DNA of 64,000 bases from Mucilaginibacter sp. L294 (GTDB lineage Bacteria; Bacteroidota; Bacteroidia; Sphingobacteriales; Sphingobacteriaceae): contig NZ_LGEK01000007.1 of the NCBI RefSeq assembly GCF_001636615.1, forward strand, positions 26,044-90,043, given 5' to 3'. The position numbers were made by a program, and so were the translations under genes. This document shows, one piece after another, positions 24,640 to 33,257 of the stretch. The notes beneath the pieces were generated by a model. The model saw only the letters and a program-made list of their open reading frames with translations. It did no database searches and was not told the DNA's origin. Numbering within the stretch: position 1 is the stretch's first letter; each line of letters opens with the position of its first letter.

Positions 24640-26118
24640 TTATACTTTTGATTTTTTTGGTGATGAACAGATCCACAAGCCGGCAAAGGTAATTAATCCG
24701 TTTACAATGATGAGTTCGTTGTCAAAAACATACCCGCCTAAAAGCACTTTGGATTCGGTACTCAGGAAGTAGCATACCGCGGGCGATATTAAGCAGATAA
24801 AAGGAACCAGTTTATCCTTCACCTGCCTGTAACTCATAAACAGGCCAAAACTGTATAAGCCCAGCAACGGCCCATAGGTATATGATGCTACCTTGAATAT
24901 GGCTGTTACCACGGCATCATTATTCAGGGCGTTAAACAAAATAATGGTCAGGAACATCAACCCCGAAAACGCTATGTGCACATAATGCCTAACGTTTATC
25001 ATTTTTTTGCTGTTCACATCGCCGCGTTTATTGAAGTTCAGGAAATCCACACAAAACGAGGTGGTAAGAGCTGTTAATGCCGAATCGGTAGTGGCAAAGG
25101 TGGCCGCTGTTAGGCCCAGCATAAACACCATGGCCGGTACTATGCCCAGGTATTGCAGCGCGATGGTAGGATACAGGTAGTCGGTTTTTTCTACAGAAAT
25201 ACCGTTGCGTTGCGCGTACATATATAGCAATGCGCCAACGCTTAAAAAGAAAATATTGATTACCACGAATACGGCGGTAAAGCTGAACATGTTTTTCTGC
25301 GCTTCTTTAATGTTTTTAAGGCTCAGGTTTTTCTGCATCAGGTCCTGATCAAGCCCCGTCATACCCACGGTGATGAACAAACCACCCAAAAATTGCTTGC
25401 TCAGGTGGAAATGGCTCCCCAGGAAATCGTTAAAGAAGAAGATCTTGGAATAGCTGCTGTTCTTGATGGCTTCGGCAGCTTCAAATATATTGTAATTAAG
25501 GCTGCGGCAAATGAAATAGATAGACAGGAACACCGATGATACCAGGAACAACGTCTGCAAGCTATCGGTAATAATAATGGTTTTAAGGCCGCCTTTAAAC
25601 GTGTACGACCAGATGAGCACCAAACAGATGAGCACCGTAACCGCGAAAGGAACGCCATAGCTATCGAAAATGAACTTCTGCAATACGATCACCACCAAAT
25701 AAAGCCTGAACGACGAGCCAATGGTACGGCTCAACAAAAAGATACCCGCTGCGGTTTTGTAGCTCCACGTGCCTAAAGCCTGTTCTATATAGCTATAAAT
25801 AGAAGTGAGCTTTAAGCGGTAATATAAAGGCAGCAATACGGTAGCTATAATAATAAAGCCCGCCGCGTTGCCCAATACGAACTGGAAGTACGCGAACTGA
25901 TCGCCGCTTGGCGCGCCCACCTTGCCCGGCACCGATATAAAGGTTACGCCGCTAAGTGCGGTGCCTATCATCCCGAAGGCCACCAGATACCATTTGGAGT
26001 TGCGGTTGGCCACAAAAAAGGTATCGTTATCTGATGATTTTTTGGAGGTGAGGTACGATATCACCATCAATACCAAAAAATAACCAATGATGAAGGATAG
26101 TAATATTGCCGGCGACAT
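24640..26118 (-). CDS. Sodium:solute symporter (SSS family)
   Basis: A 492-residue membrane protein with about 13 TM segments. The family signature regions are GTALSGVTFISVPGKVGA near the N terminus and GLTAATFATTDSALTALTTS in the second half. SSS symporters use the sodium gradient to import sugars, sialic acid or amino acids. Its place just upstream of a GH20 hexosaminidase, in the same transcript, suggests GlcNAc or a related sugar; this is an inference. The upstream side is a 540-bp repeat region, where the promoter must lie. Confidence 0.9.
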   Translation of the reverse strand: MSPAILLSFIIGYFLVLMVISYLTSKKSSDNDTFFVANRNSKWYLVAFGMIGTALSGVTFISVPGKVGAPSGDQFAYFQFVLGNAAGFIIIATVLLPLYYRLKLTSIYSYIEQALGTWSYKTAAGIFLLSRTIGSSFRLYLVVIVLQKFIFDSYGVPFAVTVLICLVLIWSYTFKGGLKTIIITDSLQTLFLVSSVFLSIYFICRSLNYNIFEAAEAIKNSSYSKIFFFNDFLGSHFHLSKQFLGGLFITVGMTGLDQDLMQKNLSLKNIKEAQKNMFSFTAVFVVINIFFLSVGALLYMYAQRNGISVEKTDYLYPTIALQYLGIVPAMVFMLGLTAATFATTDSALTALTTSFCVDFLNFNKRGDVNSKKMINVRHYVHIAFSGLMFLTIILFNALNNDAVVTAIFKVASYTYGPLLGLYSFGLFMSYRQVKDKLVPFICLISPAVCYFLSTESKVLLGGYVFDNELIIVNGLITFAGLWICSSPKKSKV

Positions 26119-26260
26119 AATTTAGTTTTTACAGGTGTATTAAGCAGATTGCCCTAAAGTAGAAGTTAGGATCAGCAAAAACAAAATTATTTAGTTGTAC
26201 GATGGTTATTTTAACCACAAAGGGCACAATAAACATCATAAAATCAATCGTGATAATTAA

Positions 26261-26395
26261 CCACAGAGAACACTGAGAAAAAACAACAGAGAGCACAGAG
26301 ATTAAATTATTGCAAAGATTTGTGTTCTCTGTGAAAAAAACGCTGTGCACGCTGTGGTAAAAAACTATAAATACTATTTAATTAACAATACTTTT
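26261..26395. repeat. CACAGAG/CTCTGTGG-family repeat, copy A
   Basis: A 135-bp unit starting CCACAGAGAACACTGAG and ending near a TATTTAATTAAC segment. It matches copy B (26516-26652) over its whole length with a few differences. Its CGCTGTGCACGCTGTGGT end is the exact reverse complement of the start of units in the array at 46.3 kb. Confidence 0.8.
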
Positions 26396-26403
26396 CTTCG
26401 CCG

Positions 26404-26488
26404 TTGTTGGTGTTGTCACCAACAACATTTAGGACGGCCAACTTGCAAGATTGGATGCATGGCGGCTTTTTGGTGACAACACCAACAA
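26404..26488. mobile_element. 85-bp MITE-like element with 19-bp perfect terminal inverted repeats
   Basis: Arms 26404-26422 and 26470-26488 are perfect 19-bp reverse complements, TTGTTGGTGTTGTCACCAA and its complement. The left arm region also forms its own palindrome (GTTGTTGGTG/CACCAACAAC). The 47-bp core has no open frame. It is inserted between two repeat copies. It is either a non-autonomous mobile element or a large hairpin. Confidence 0.6.
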
Positions 26489-26515
26489 GGGAGAAATTAA
26501 CCATAAACATTTTTA

Positions 26516-26652
26516 CCACAGAGAAGACTGAGAAAAAACCACAGAGAGCACAGAGATTAAAATAGTTGCAAAACTTTGTGTTCTCTGTGAAAAAAACTCT
26601 GTGCACTCTGTGGTAAAAAAACTATAAATACTATTTAATTAACTATACTTTT
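26516..26652. repeat. CACAGAG/CTCTGTGG-family repeat, copy B
   Basis: A 137-bp direct copy of the unit at 26261-26395. Its right end ends in TACTTTTG, which forms the -7 box for trpA; copy A ends in TACTTTTC instead. Confidence 0.8.
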
Positions 26653-26653
26653 G
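26646..26653 (+). promoter_or_regulatory. -7 box TACTTTTG for trpA
   Basis: TACTTTTG matches TAnnTTTG. It lies 28 bp before the ATG at 26682, and only 7 bp before the first in-frame ATG at 26661, which would leave almost no leader. This favours the later start. The box lies at the edge of a repeat copy. Confidence 0.5.
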
Positions 26654-26681
26654 CAAGCAAATGGCTAATACTACTGCATCA

Positions 26682-27452
26682 ATGAACCGATTGAACCAAC
26701 TTTTTGCAACAAAAAAGGAAAACCTGCTTTCTATATATTTTACAGCCGGTTACCCGGAGCTTAATACTACTGTTGATATTGCCGAAGCGCTGGAAAAAGC
26801 GGGCGCGGATTTCCTAGAGATAGGTTTCCCATATTCAGACCCGGTTGCGGATGGGCCAACTATTCAACATAGCTCACAAACCGCGCTGGATAATGGCATG
26901 AACCTGAACCTGCTGTTTGAACAGTTGAAAGACTTGCGTAGCCGTGTAAATATCCCGGTGCTGTTAATGGGCTATGTTAACCCTATTGTACAGTATGGCG
27001 TTGAGCGTTTTTGCAAAGCAGCAGCAGCTGCAGGGGTAGATGGCATCATCGTGCCCGACCTGCCTATGTATGAGTATGAATTGCTGTACAGTAACCATTT
27101 TACAGATAACGGCCTGAGCAATATATTCCTGGTTACGCCGCAAACATCTGAGGATCGCATCCGTAAGATTGATGAATTAAGCAACAGCTTTATCTACCTG
27201 CTATCGTCATCATCTATAACCGGTGGCAGCCTACAGCTTACGGATAGCATTGAAGGTTATTACAACCGTATTAAAGCCATGGAGCTGAAAAATCCAACCA
27301 TTATTGGTTTCGGCATCTCAGATCACAGATCGTTCAGTAAAGCCTGCGAATACGCTAACGGAGCCATTGTGGGCAGCGCATTTGTGAAGCTATTGGCCGA
27401 AGATGATTATATGAGCAAGATCCCGGCGTTTATTGGCAGTATTAAAGCTTAG
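26682..27452 (+). CDS. trpA: Tryptophan synthase alpha chain
   Basis: A 256-residue TIM-barrel enzyme that cleaves indole-3-glycerol phosphate to indole and glyceraldehyde 3-phosphate and passes indole to TrpB. IYFTAGYP, EIGFPYSDPVADGPTIQ (catalytic Glu and Asp region) and GFGISDHRS are diagnostic. Start MNRLNQLF at 26682 fits relatives; the ATG at 26661 adds seven residues but sits too close to the -7 box. It is monocistronic: no trpB or other trp gene lies within the window, a repeat nest precedes it and nhaA is convergent. Its stop overlaps the nhaA stop. Confidence 0.93.
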   Translation: MNRLNQLFATKKENLLSIYFTAGYPELNTTVDIAEALEKAGADFLEIGFPYSDPVADGPTIQHSSQTALDNGMNLNLLFEQLKDLRSRVNIPVLLMGYVNPIVQYGVERFCKAAAAAGVDGIIVPDLPMYEYELLYSNHFTDNGLSNIFLVTPQTSEDRIRKIDELSNSFIYLLSSSSITGGSLQLTDSIEGYYNRIKAMELKNPTIIGFGISDHRSFSKACEYANGAIVGSAFVKLLAEDDYMSKIPAFIGSIKA

Positions 27453-28588
27453 TTTTTTTTAACCTGGAGCAGGATAACATAACCTGTTACGGCAGCTAAT
27501 ACCGATGTAACCAATATGGTGAACTTTGCCTGGCTTTGTAATTCTGCATCGGCAAAGGAAAGCAGCGCCATAAATATCGACATAGTAAAGCCTATGCCCG
27601 CCAGCTGGCCGATCCCCCAAACCTGTACCCATTTTACGCCATCGGCCAGTTTTGATAGTTTTAGTTTTACCGCCAGCCAGCTAAATAAGGTTATACCAAT
27701 AGGTTTACCTAAGAACAAGCCAAATAGTATCCCCGCGGACAGCGGAGTGATGATACTACCACCCGCCAAACTCTCATGGATATTGATATTTGAATTTGCC
27801 AGCGCGAACAGGGGGATGATGACGAAATTTACCGGGTTTTCCAGCAGATGAATCAGTTTCTTTAAAGGCGAAAAGTTCAATTTAACGTTATGCGGAATGG
27901 CCATAGCTGTTAACACGCCCGCCACTGTAGCATGGATGCCGCTGTGATGGATGAAATACCACATCAATACCCCGGGAATAAGGTAAGCCAGCAGGTAACG
28001 CACGTTAAAACGGTTAAACAACATTTGCAAAATAAACATGCCCAGTGCCAGCAGCAGGTACGTGGTATGCAAGCCCGCCGAATAGAATATGGCGATAACC
28101 AGTATTGCACCCAGGTCATCTACAATAGCCAGTGCCTTTATAAATACCTGTAATGATTGCGGTACGCGGTTTTTTATAATGCTGATGATAGCCACCACAA
28201 AGGCAATATCTGTTGCCATAGGGATGCCCCAGCCGGCACCAGTCGCGGTATGTAGATTGATGATGGCATATATCCCCGCCGGAATAAGCATACCGCCAAG
28301 GGCCGCAAAAACGGGGAGGGTGGCCGATTGCCTGTCTGATAATTCTCCGTTTAAAACTTCGTCCTTAATCTCTAAACCAACCAGCAGGAAAAAGATGGCC
28401 ATTAAACCATCGTTTATCCAACCCAGTGTGGTATAAGGGCCAATAACAGTATCAAGAACATGAGTGAAGGAAGCATGTAACCCAGTGTTTGCAATTACCA
28501 GCGAAACAATTACACAGGCAATGAGGATACTGCCGCCGGTAGCGTACGAGCGTATAAATTCGGCAAATTGTTTAAGGTTACTGATCAA
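27449..28588 (-). CDS. nhaA: Na+/H+ antiporter NhaA
   Basis: A 379-residue inner-membrane antiporter with about 12 TM segments. Diagnostic stretches are NDGLMAIFFLLVGLEIKDE, the MATDIAFVVAIISIIKNRVP segment and KALAIVDDLGAILVIAIFYS, which holds the two adjacent Asp residues of the ion site. It exports sodium in exchange for protons and supports salt and alkaline tolerance. Its length is normal. The stop codon overlaps that of trpA (TAG 27450-27452 on plus, TTA 27449-27451 on minus). Confidence 0.94.
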   Translation of the reverse strand: MISNLKQFAEFIRSYATGGSILIACVIVSLVIANTGLHASFTHVLDTVIGPYTTLGWINDGLMAIFFLLVGLEIKDEVLNGELSDRQSATLPVFAALGGMLIPAGIYAIINLHTATGAGWGIPMATDIAFVVAIISIIKNRVPQSLQVFIKALAIVDDLGAILVIAIFYSAGLHTTYLLLALGMFILQMLFNRFNVRYLLAYLIPGVLMWYFIHHSGIHATVAGVLTAMAIPHNVKLNFSPLKKLIHLLENPVNFVIIPLFALANSNINIHESLAGGSIITPLSAGILFGLFLGKPIGITLFSWLAVKLKLSKLADGVKWVQVWGIGQLAGIGFTMSIFMALLSFADAELQSQAKFTILVTSVLAAVTGYVILLQVKKN

Positions 28589-28626
28589 GATATGTTTTTG
28601 GTGAAGTAAGCGTGGTAAAGATAAGA

Positions 28627-29247
28627 TTATAAATAATCTTCCAGTTCGCCTTTTCCCTCACGTACCAATTCAAACCCGCCCGATGTGCAATCTACCACGG
28701 TCGATGGGATGTTTTCGCCATAGCCACCATCAATAACAATATCTACCAGGTCCTGGTATTTCTCATAGATCAGTTCCGGGTCGGTAGAGTATTCGATGAT
28801 CTCATCCTCATCGTGGATAGAGGTTGACAGGATAGGGTTGCCCAAAACCTTTACAATTTCGCGGGCTATGTTATTATCGGGCACACGGATACCCACCGTT
28901 TTTTTATTGGAGCTTAACAGCTTTGGTACAGCGTGGCTGGCATTAAATATAAAGGTGAACGGCCCGGGTAAAGCTTTTTTCAATACACGGAAGGTGGTGT
29001 TGTCAATCGGTTTAATATAATCTGAGATATGGCTAAGATCGTAACAAATGAAGGAGAAGTTAGCCTTTTCAGGTTTAATATTCCTGATCCTGGCAACGGC
29101 TTCAATGGCCTTGTGGTTGGTAATATCGCAGCCAAGGCCGTAAACGGTATCGGTAGGGTATATGATGAGCCCGCCTTTACGCAGTACATCAACCACCTGC
29201 TCAATAGCTTTTTCGTTTGGGTTTTCAGGGTAGATCTTTATCAGCAT
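28627..29247 (-). CDS. L-threonylcarbamoyladenylate synthase family (Sua5/YciO/YrdC)
   Basis: A 206-residue single-domain YrdC-fold protein. GGLIIYPTDTVYGLGCDI is the nucleotide-binding hallmark and LSSNKKTVGIRVPDN is the family's second motif, followed by STSIHDEDEIIEYSTDP. Such proteins make threonylcarbamoyl-AMP for the t6A modification of tRNAs. The short form without a C-terminal Sua5 domain fits YciO-like members, whose activity is less certain. It is cytoplasmic. It is 38 bp upstream of nhaA on the same strand. Confidence 0.88.
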   Translation of the reverse strand: MLIKIYPENPNEKAIEQVVDVLRKGGLIIYPTDTVYGLGCDITNHKAIEAVARIRNIKPEKANFSFICYDLSHISDYIKPIDNTTFRVLKKALPGPFTFIFNASHAVPKLLSSNKKTVGIRVPDNNIAREIVKVLGNPILSTSIHDEDEIIEYSTDPELIYEKYQDLVDIVIDGGYGENIPSTVVDCTSGGFELVREGKGELEDYL

Positions 29248-29260
29248 AATACAAATATCG

Positions 29261-29371
29261 AATTTCGAATTTTCAATTTCGAATGTATTAAAGCAAAAGG
29301 TGCAATAACCGTTCCGATTATTGCACCTTTTAATATTTTGAAGCGAAATTCGAAATTTAAAATTCTAATTT
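29261..29371. repeat. TTCGAAATT inverted-repeat pair around a terminator
   Basis: The 24-bp arms at 29261-29284 and 29348-29371 are reverse complements with about three mismatches. They bracket the terminator at 29295-29331, so the whole 111-bp stretch could fold as a nested hairpin. It is purely intergenic. Confidence 0.6.
29295..29331. terminator. Intrinsic terminator after yceI-like gene
   Basis: A 14-bp perfect stem, 29295-29308 and 29318-29331, with a 9-base loop, AAAA on the left and TTTT on the right. It lies 50 bp after the yceI-like stop on the minus strand. Confidence 0.82.
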
Positions 29372-29381
29372 CGAAATCAAA

Positions 29382-29912
29382 TTACGCTTGTTTTGCAAAC
29401 TGTATGTTCATACTCAGTTTAATGTCTTCACCTACAACGATAGAACCTGCTTCGGTTACACCATCCCAGGTTAAGCCAAACTCTTTACGGTTAATTTTAC
29501 CGGTAACTTCAAAGCCAGCTTTGGTGTTGCCATAAAAATCGCCTGCATTACCACCGTATTCAACAGCAAGGGTAACCGGTTTGGTAATATCCTTAATAGT
29601 AAGGTTACCTACCAGTTTATAGTCATCACCATCAGCAGTAAATGATGTTGATTTGAAACTGATCTTCGGATAGGTTGCCGCGTCGAAAAACTCGGCAGAT
29701 TTTAAGTGCTCGTCTCTTTGTGGTTGTGTGGTATCAATGCTGTTCACATCAAGCGAAAAGTCGATCTCTGCACCTGTAAAATCTTCGTTCTCTGTAGTCA
29801 GTTCACCTTCAAATGTTTTGAAGAAACCGCTTACTGTTGATATTACAAGGTGTTTTACTTTAAATTGTACTTCTGAGTGCATTGGGTCTAAAACCCATTT
29901 AGTTGTTGCCAT
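29382..29912 (-). CDS. YceI-family lipid-binding-like protein
   Basis: A 176-residue YceI domain of standard size. The beginning WVLDPMHSEVQFKVKHLVIS and the GEL...F...DV segments match the family; KPVTLAVEYGGNAGDFYG and GFEVTGKINRKEFGLTWDGV complete the barrel. YceI proteins bind isoprenoid-like lipids in a beta-barrel. There is no signal peptide here, so this one is cytoplasmic, as is common in Bacteroidota. A -7 box and a perfect 26-bp palindrome precede it, showing it is regulated. Confidence 0.9.
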   Translation of the reverse strand: MATTKWVLDPMHSEVQFKVKHLVISTVSGFFKTFEGELTTENEDFTGAEIDFSLDVNSIDTTQPQRDEHLKSAEFFDAATYPKISFKSTSFTADGDDYKLVGNLTIKDITKPVTLAVEYGGNAGDFYGNTKAGFEVTGKINRKEFGLTWDGVTEAGSIVVGEDIKLSMNIQFAKQA

Positions 29913-29952
29913 GATATTTTTTATTTAGTTGTGTTTCTGATTAATTATAGAA

Positions 29953-29986
29953 CAAAGATAATAATAGATGTTTAAACATCTATTAT
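29953..29986 (-). promoter_or_regulatory. yceI promoter with 26-bp perfect palindromic operator
   Basis: The minus strand has TATCTTTG (29953-29960), a TAnnTTTG -7 box about 35 nt ahead of a plausible leader. Directly upstream of the box, 29961-29986 is a perfect 26-bp palindrome with 13-bp arms 29961-29973 (ATAATAGATGTTT) and 29974-29986. It fills the spacer toward the -33 region, the position of a repressor site. The length and AT-rich core suggest a MarR-type dimer, though none is encoded nearby. Confidence 0.7.
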
Positions 29987-30211
29987 GTTTTCAAAGTATT
30001 ACAATAAGCAGACATTTGATTAAATAACGGTATAAATAGGGGAAATGTTAGTTTAAACTTATATTAGTAATGCACAATTGTTAATGATAAGTAAAAGGAC
30101 AGTTTAATTGATGATGATCCCGAAGTAATCCTCATCTTTACTGAACGCCTAACATTAAGCAGTAATATTTTATTGTTGAGCTAAGCGTGTAGATTTATTA
30201 AAATTATATTT

Positions 30212-31855
30212 ATGAGGAAGCTATTTATCATATCGACTGTAATAATACTTGTACTGGTTACCGCGTGGACTATTGTATGGCCGCCCGCAGTTTGGTCATT
30301 CCTGCTTTTAGGGCCGGTATTTATCATTGGGGTTTATGACCTGATGCAAAAGAAACACAGCATCGTCAGAAACTTCCCGGTGTTTGGGCACTTGCGGTTC
30401 TTAATGGAAGAGCTTCGCCCTAAAATATACCAGTATTTTATTGAGAGCGATACCAACGGCACCCCGTTTAACAGGCAAAACAGGAGCGTTATTTATCAAC
30501 GTGCAAAAAAGGTTGATGACACCCGCCCGTTTGGTACCGAGCTGGATGTTTATGAAAATGGTTACGAGTGGCTAAACCACAGCATAGCAGCGTTAGACCA
30601 TAAAGCGCTTGATCTGTCGCCGCGTGTAAGAGTGGGCGGGCCAGATTGTGCACAGCCTTACAGTGCAAGCGTATACAATATATCTGCCATGAGCTTTGGC
30701 TCGCTTAGCGAGAACGCCATCCTGGCTTTAAATGGCGGGGCCAAAATTGGTGGCTTTGCGCATAACACCGGCGAAGGTGGTTTAAGCGATTATCATTTGC
30801 AGCCCAATGGCGATATTATATGGCAAATTGGTACAGGTTATTTTAGCTGCCGCAACACCGACGGTACTTTTGATGAAGATGCTTTTGCCAAACGTGCGGT
30901 ATTGCCGCAGGTAAAAATGATTGAGATAAAACTATCGCAGGGGGCAAAGCCCGGCCACGGCGGTATACTGCCTGCTGCAAAAGTTACGCCCGAGATTGCC
31001 CGTATCAGGTTAGTGCAAATGGGGGAGGATGTGGTATCGCCGCCATACCATACGGCTTTTAGTAATCCTTTAGGGTTAATGAATTTTGTGAAAAAACTGC
31101 GTGAGCTATCGGGCGGAAAGCCTATTGGCTTTAAATTGTGCGTTGGCCACAAAAGCGAGTTCCTGGCTATTTGCAAGGCCATGATCAAAACAAACATATA
31201 CCCCGATTTTATTACCGTTGATGGGGGCGAGGGCGGAACGGGTGCGGCGCCGCTGGAATTTTCCAACTCGGTTGGTATGCCGCTGCGTGAGGCCCTGGCT
31301 TTTATATATGATGCGTTAACCGGTTTTGATATTAAAAAGCATATTAAACTGATCGCATCGGGCAAGGTGGCTACCGGGTTCGACCTGGTAAAGAACTTTG
31401 CCCTTGGGGCCGATATGTGCAACAGCGCCCGCGGGATGATGTTTGCCCTTGGCTGCATCCAGGCGCTGGAGTGTAATATGAATACCTGCCCAGCAGGTGT
31501 TGCCACGCAGGATAAAGGCCTGATGCGCGGCCTGGTGGTAGATGATAAAAAAGTGCGCGTGGCTAATTTTCATAAACAAACAGTTAGCGCCGCCATACAA
31601 ATGATTGGGGCGGCAGGTATGAAAAAACCATGCGACCTGCACCGCATGTTTATATACAGGCGGGTAAATGCCAGCCAGATACAAACGTATGCCGAATTGT
31701 TCCCTTATATACCCAAAGGCAGTTTGTTAAATACGCCATACCCGCAAAGCTTTGAAATGGATATGACACTGAGCAGTGCCGAAACCTTTGTACCCGATTA
31801 CAGCAAGGTATCGCAGGTAGAGCTTACCACTTCAAGCGCTTACGTGCAAAACTGA
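30212..31855 (+). CDS. FMN-binding glutamate-synthase-like protein
   Basis: A 547-residue protein with two N-terminal TM segments (about 5-45) and a FMN-binding glutamate synthase (GltB central-type) domain. SAMSFGSLSENAILALNGGA and KPGHGGILPAAKVTPEIARI are the FMN barrel motifs; VDGGEGGTGAAPLEF is the second phosphate site. ECNMNTCPAGVATQ, with the preceding Cys five residues ahead, matches the 3Fe-4S cluster pattern C-x5-C-x4-C. It is probably a membrane-anchored oxidoreductase; whether it makes glutamate is unknown. A strong terminator follows. Confidence 0.88.
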   Translation: MRKLFIISTVIILVLVTAWTIVWPPAVWSFLLLGPVFIIGVYDLMQKKHSIVRNFPVFGHLRFLMEELRPKIYQYFIESDTNGTPFNRQNRSVIYQRAKKVDDTRPFGTELDVYENGYEWLNHSIAALDHKALDLSPRVRVGGPDCAQPYSASVYNISAMSFGSLSENAILALNGGAKIGGFAHNTGEGGLSDYHLQPNGDIIWQIGTGYFSCRNTDGTFDEDAFAKRAVLPQVKMIEIKLSQGAKPGHGGILPAAKVTPEIARIRLVQMGEDVVSPPYHTAFSNPLGLMNFVKKLRELSGGKPIGFKLCVGHKSEFLAICKAMIKTNIYPDFITVDGGEGGTGAAPLEFSNSVGMPLREALAFIYDALTGFDIKKHIKLIASGKVATGFDLVKNFALGADMCNSARGMMFALGCIQALECNMNTCPAGVATQDKGLMRGLVVDDKKVRVANFHKQTVSAAIQMIGAAGMKKPCDLHRMFIYRRVNASQIQTYAELFPYIPKGSLLNTPYPQSFEMDMTLSSAETFVPDYSKVSQVELTTSSAYVQN

Positions 31856-31860
31856 TCAAC

Positions 31861-31887
31861 AAAAAAAGGGAGCCTTTCGGGCTCCCT
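31861..31887. terminator. Intrinsic terminator shared by gltB-like and sucC
   Basis: Stem GGGAGCC (31868-31874) and GGCTCCC (31880-31886) with a short loop. Seven A residues on the left become a T run on the minus strand, so it ends sucC; the T-rich right side serves the plus-strand gene. Confidence 0.85.
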
Positions 31888-31908
31888 CATATTTTAAGGC
31901 TAAAAAAA

Positions 31909-33102
31909 TTAAAGTGCTAACACTTCTTTAACCCTGTCTGCAGCTTCTTTTAAAAGGATAGCCGAGAATACTTTTAAGCCAGAGTTATCTATCAGTTCTT
32001 TTGCTTCTTTAGCATTGGTACCTTGTAAACGTACAATGATCGGTACAGGGATGTTGCCAATTTCATGGTATGCATCAATAACACCTTGTGCAACACGGTC
32101 GCAACGAACAATACCACCAAATATGTTAATCAGGATAGCTTTAACGTTCGGGTCTGACAGGATGATGTTAAAACCAGCCTTAACCGTTTGCGCGTTAGCA
32201 GTACCACCAACATCAAGGAAGTTGGCAGGCTCGCCGCCGGCAATTTTAATAATATCCATGGTAGCCATAGCTAAACCTGCACCGTTAACCATACAACCAA
32301 CGTTACCGTCAAGCTTTACATAGTTAAGGTTGCTTTTGCTTGCTTCAACCTCGGTAGGGTCTTCCTCGTCGGTATCGCGCATCGCAGCATAATCCGGGTG
32401 GCGGTATAAAGCGTTATCATCAATATTAACCTTAGCATCAACCGCTAAAATTTTATTATCAGATGTTTTTAACACCGGGTTAATTTCAAATTGTGATGAA
32501 TCGGTAGCATCATAAGCTTTATATAAAGCTGTGATGAATTTCACCATATCTTTATGGGCATCGCCTGACAGGCCCAGGTTAAACGCAATTTTACGCGCCT
32601 GGAAGCCTTGTAAGCCAACCTTAGGGTCAATTTCTTCTTTGTGTATCAGTTCAGGTGTAGAGTGTGCTACTTCTTCAATATCCATACCACCTTCGGTGCT
32701 GTACATGATAATGTTACGGCCTTTGGCACGGTCAAGCAATACACTTACGTAATATTCCTTTACTTCGCTTTCGCCGGGGTAGTAAACATCCTGCGCAACT
32801 AAAACTTTTTTAACCAGTTTGCCTTCGGGGCCGGTTTGCGGGGTTACTAATTGCATGCCAATTATCTTGCCTGCAATCTCTTTAACCTGTTCGGCATTTT
32901 TGGCCAGTTTTACACCACCGCCTTTACCGCGGCCACCTGCGTGTATCTGTGCTTTTATAACTGTCCAGTCCGACCCAAAGTCTTCCTTCATTTTCTGCGC
33001 CGCTGCAACAGCCTCTTCAGGTGTATCTGCAACTATGCCTTCCTGTACTCTTACGCCAAAGCTTTTTAATATCGCTTTGCCCTGATATTCGTGAATGTTC
33101 AT
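31909..33102 (-). CDS. sucC: Succinate-CoA ligase subunit beta (ADP-forming)
   Basis: A 397-residue ATP-grasp protein. The N-terminal MNIHEYQGKAILKSFGV is typical. The ATP-grasp segments are KAQIHAGGRGKGGGVK, then GYCM-type CMVNGAGLAMATMDIIKIAGG near residue 265, then a C-terminal CoA-binding region (NIFGGIVRCDRVAQG). It joins SucD to make succinyl-CoA or GTP/ATP in the TCA cycle. SucD is not adjacent, so the two subunits are encoded apart, which is common in this phylum. The gene ends 23 bp before a terminator. Confidence 0.95.
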   Translation of the reverse strand: MNIHEYQGKAILKSFGVRVQEGIVADTPEEAVAAAQKMKEDFGSDWTVIKAQIHAGGRGKGGGVKLAKNAEQVKEIAGKIIGMQLVTPQTGPEGKLVKKVLVAQDVYYPGESEVKEYYVSVLLDRAKGRNIIMYSTEGGMDIEEVAHSTPELIHKEEIDPKVGLQGFQARKIAFNLGLSGDAHKDMVKFITALYKAYDATDSSQFEINPVLKTSDNKILAVDAKVNIDDNALYRHPDYAAMRDTDEEDPTEVEASKSNLNYVKLDGNVGCMVNGAGLAMATMDIIKIAGGEPANFLDVGGTANAQTVKAGFNIILSDPNVKAILINIFGGIVRCDRVAQGVIDAYHEIGNIPVPIIVRLQGTNAKEAKELIDNSGLKVFSAILLKEAADRVKEVLAL

Positions 33103-33257
33103 GTTATTTGAAGAATTTGCGGTAAAGCTACTATTTTCGTTTTAAAGATTAGTGGGTACAAGTTAGAGATTTGTAATATTTGTACAATGCTTGTTTTCCC
33201 CGGTCTATTTTAACAACTAATCTTTATTCTCTAATCAACTATTCACTAACTTCGCCC

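Larger units (their letters stand above)
26119..26660. other. Gene-free region between the symporter and trpA, filled with repeats
   Basis: No credible gene is present in this 542-bp stretch. It holds a degenerate half repeat at about 26210-26240, two related CACAGAG-family repeats and, between them, an 85-bp element with perfect terminal inverted repeats (separate entries). The short open frames across it are shadows of the repeats. Confidence 0.7.

Noticed and set aside
26129..26606. Short open frames in the symporter-trpA gap
   Set aside because: They run through the two repeat copies and repeat each other (both begin MH-VFFTEN), with no conserved protein features.
26119..26660. A trp leader or riboswitch before trpA
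   Set aside because: No leader peptide with Trp codons and no recognised riboswitch core was seen; the area is repeats.
30838..31506. 222-residue open frame antisense to the glutamate-synthase-like gene
   Set aside because: It has no homology cues and lies opposite a complete enzyme gene.
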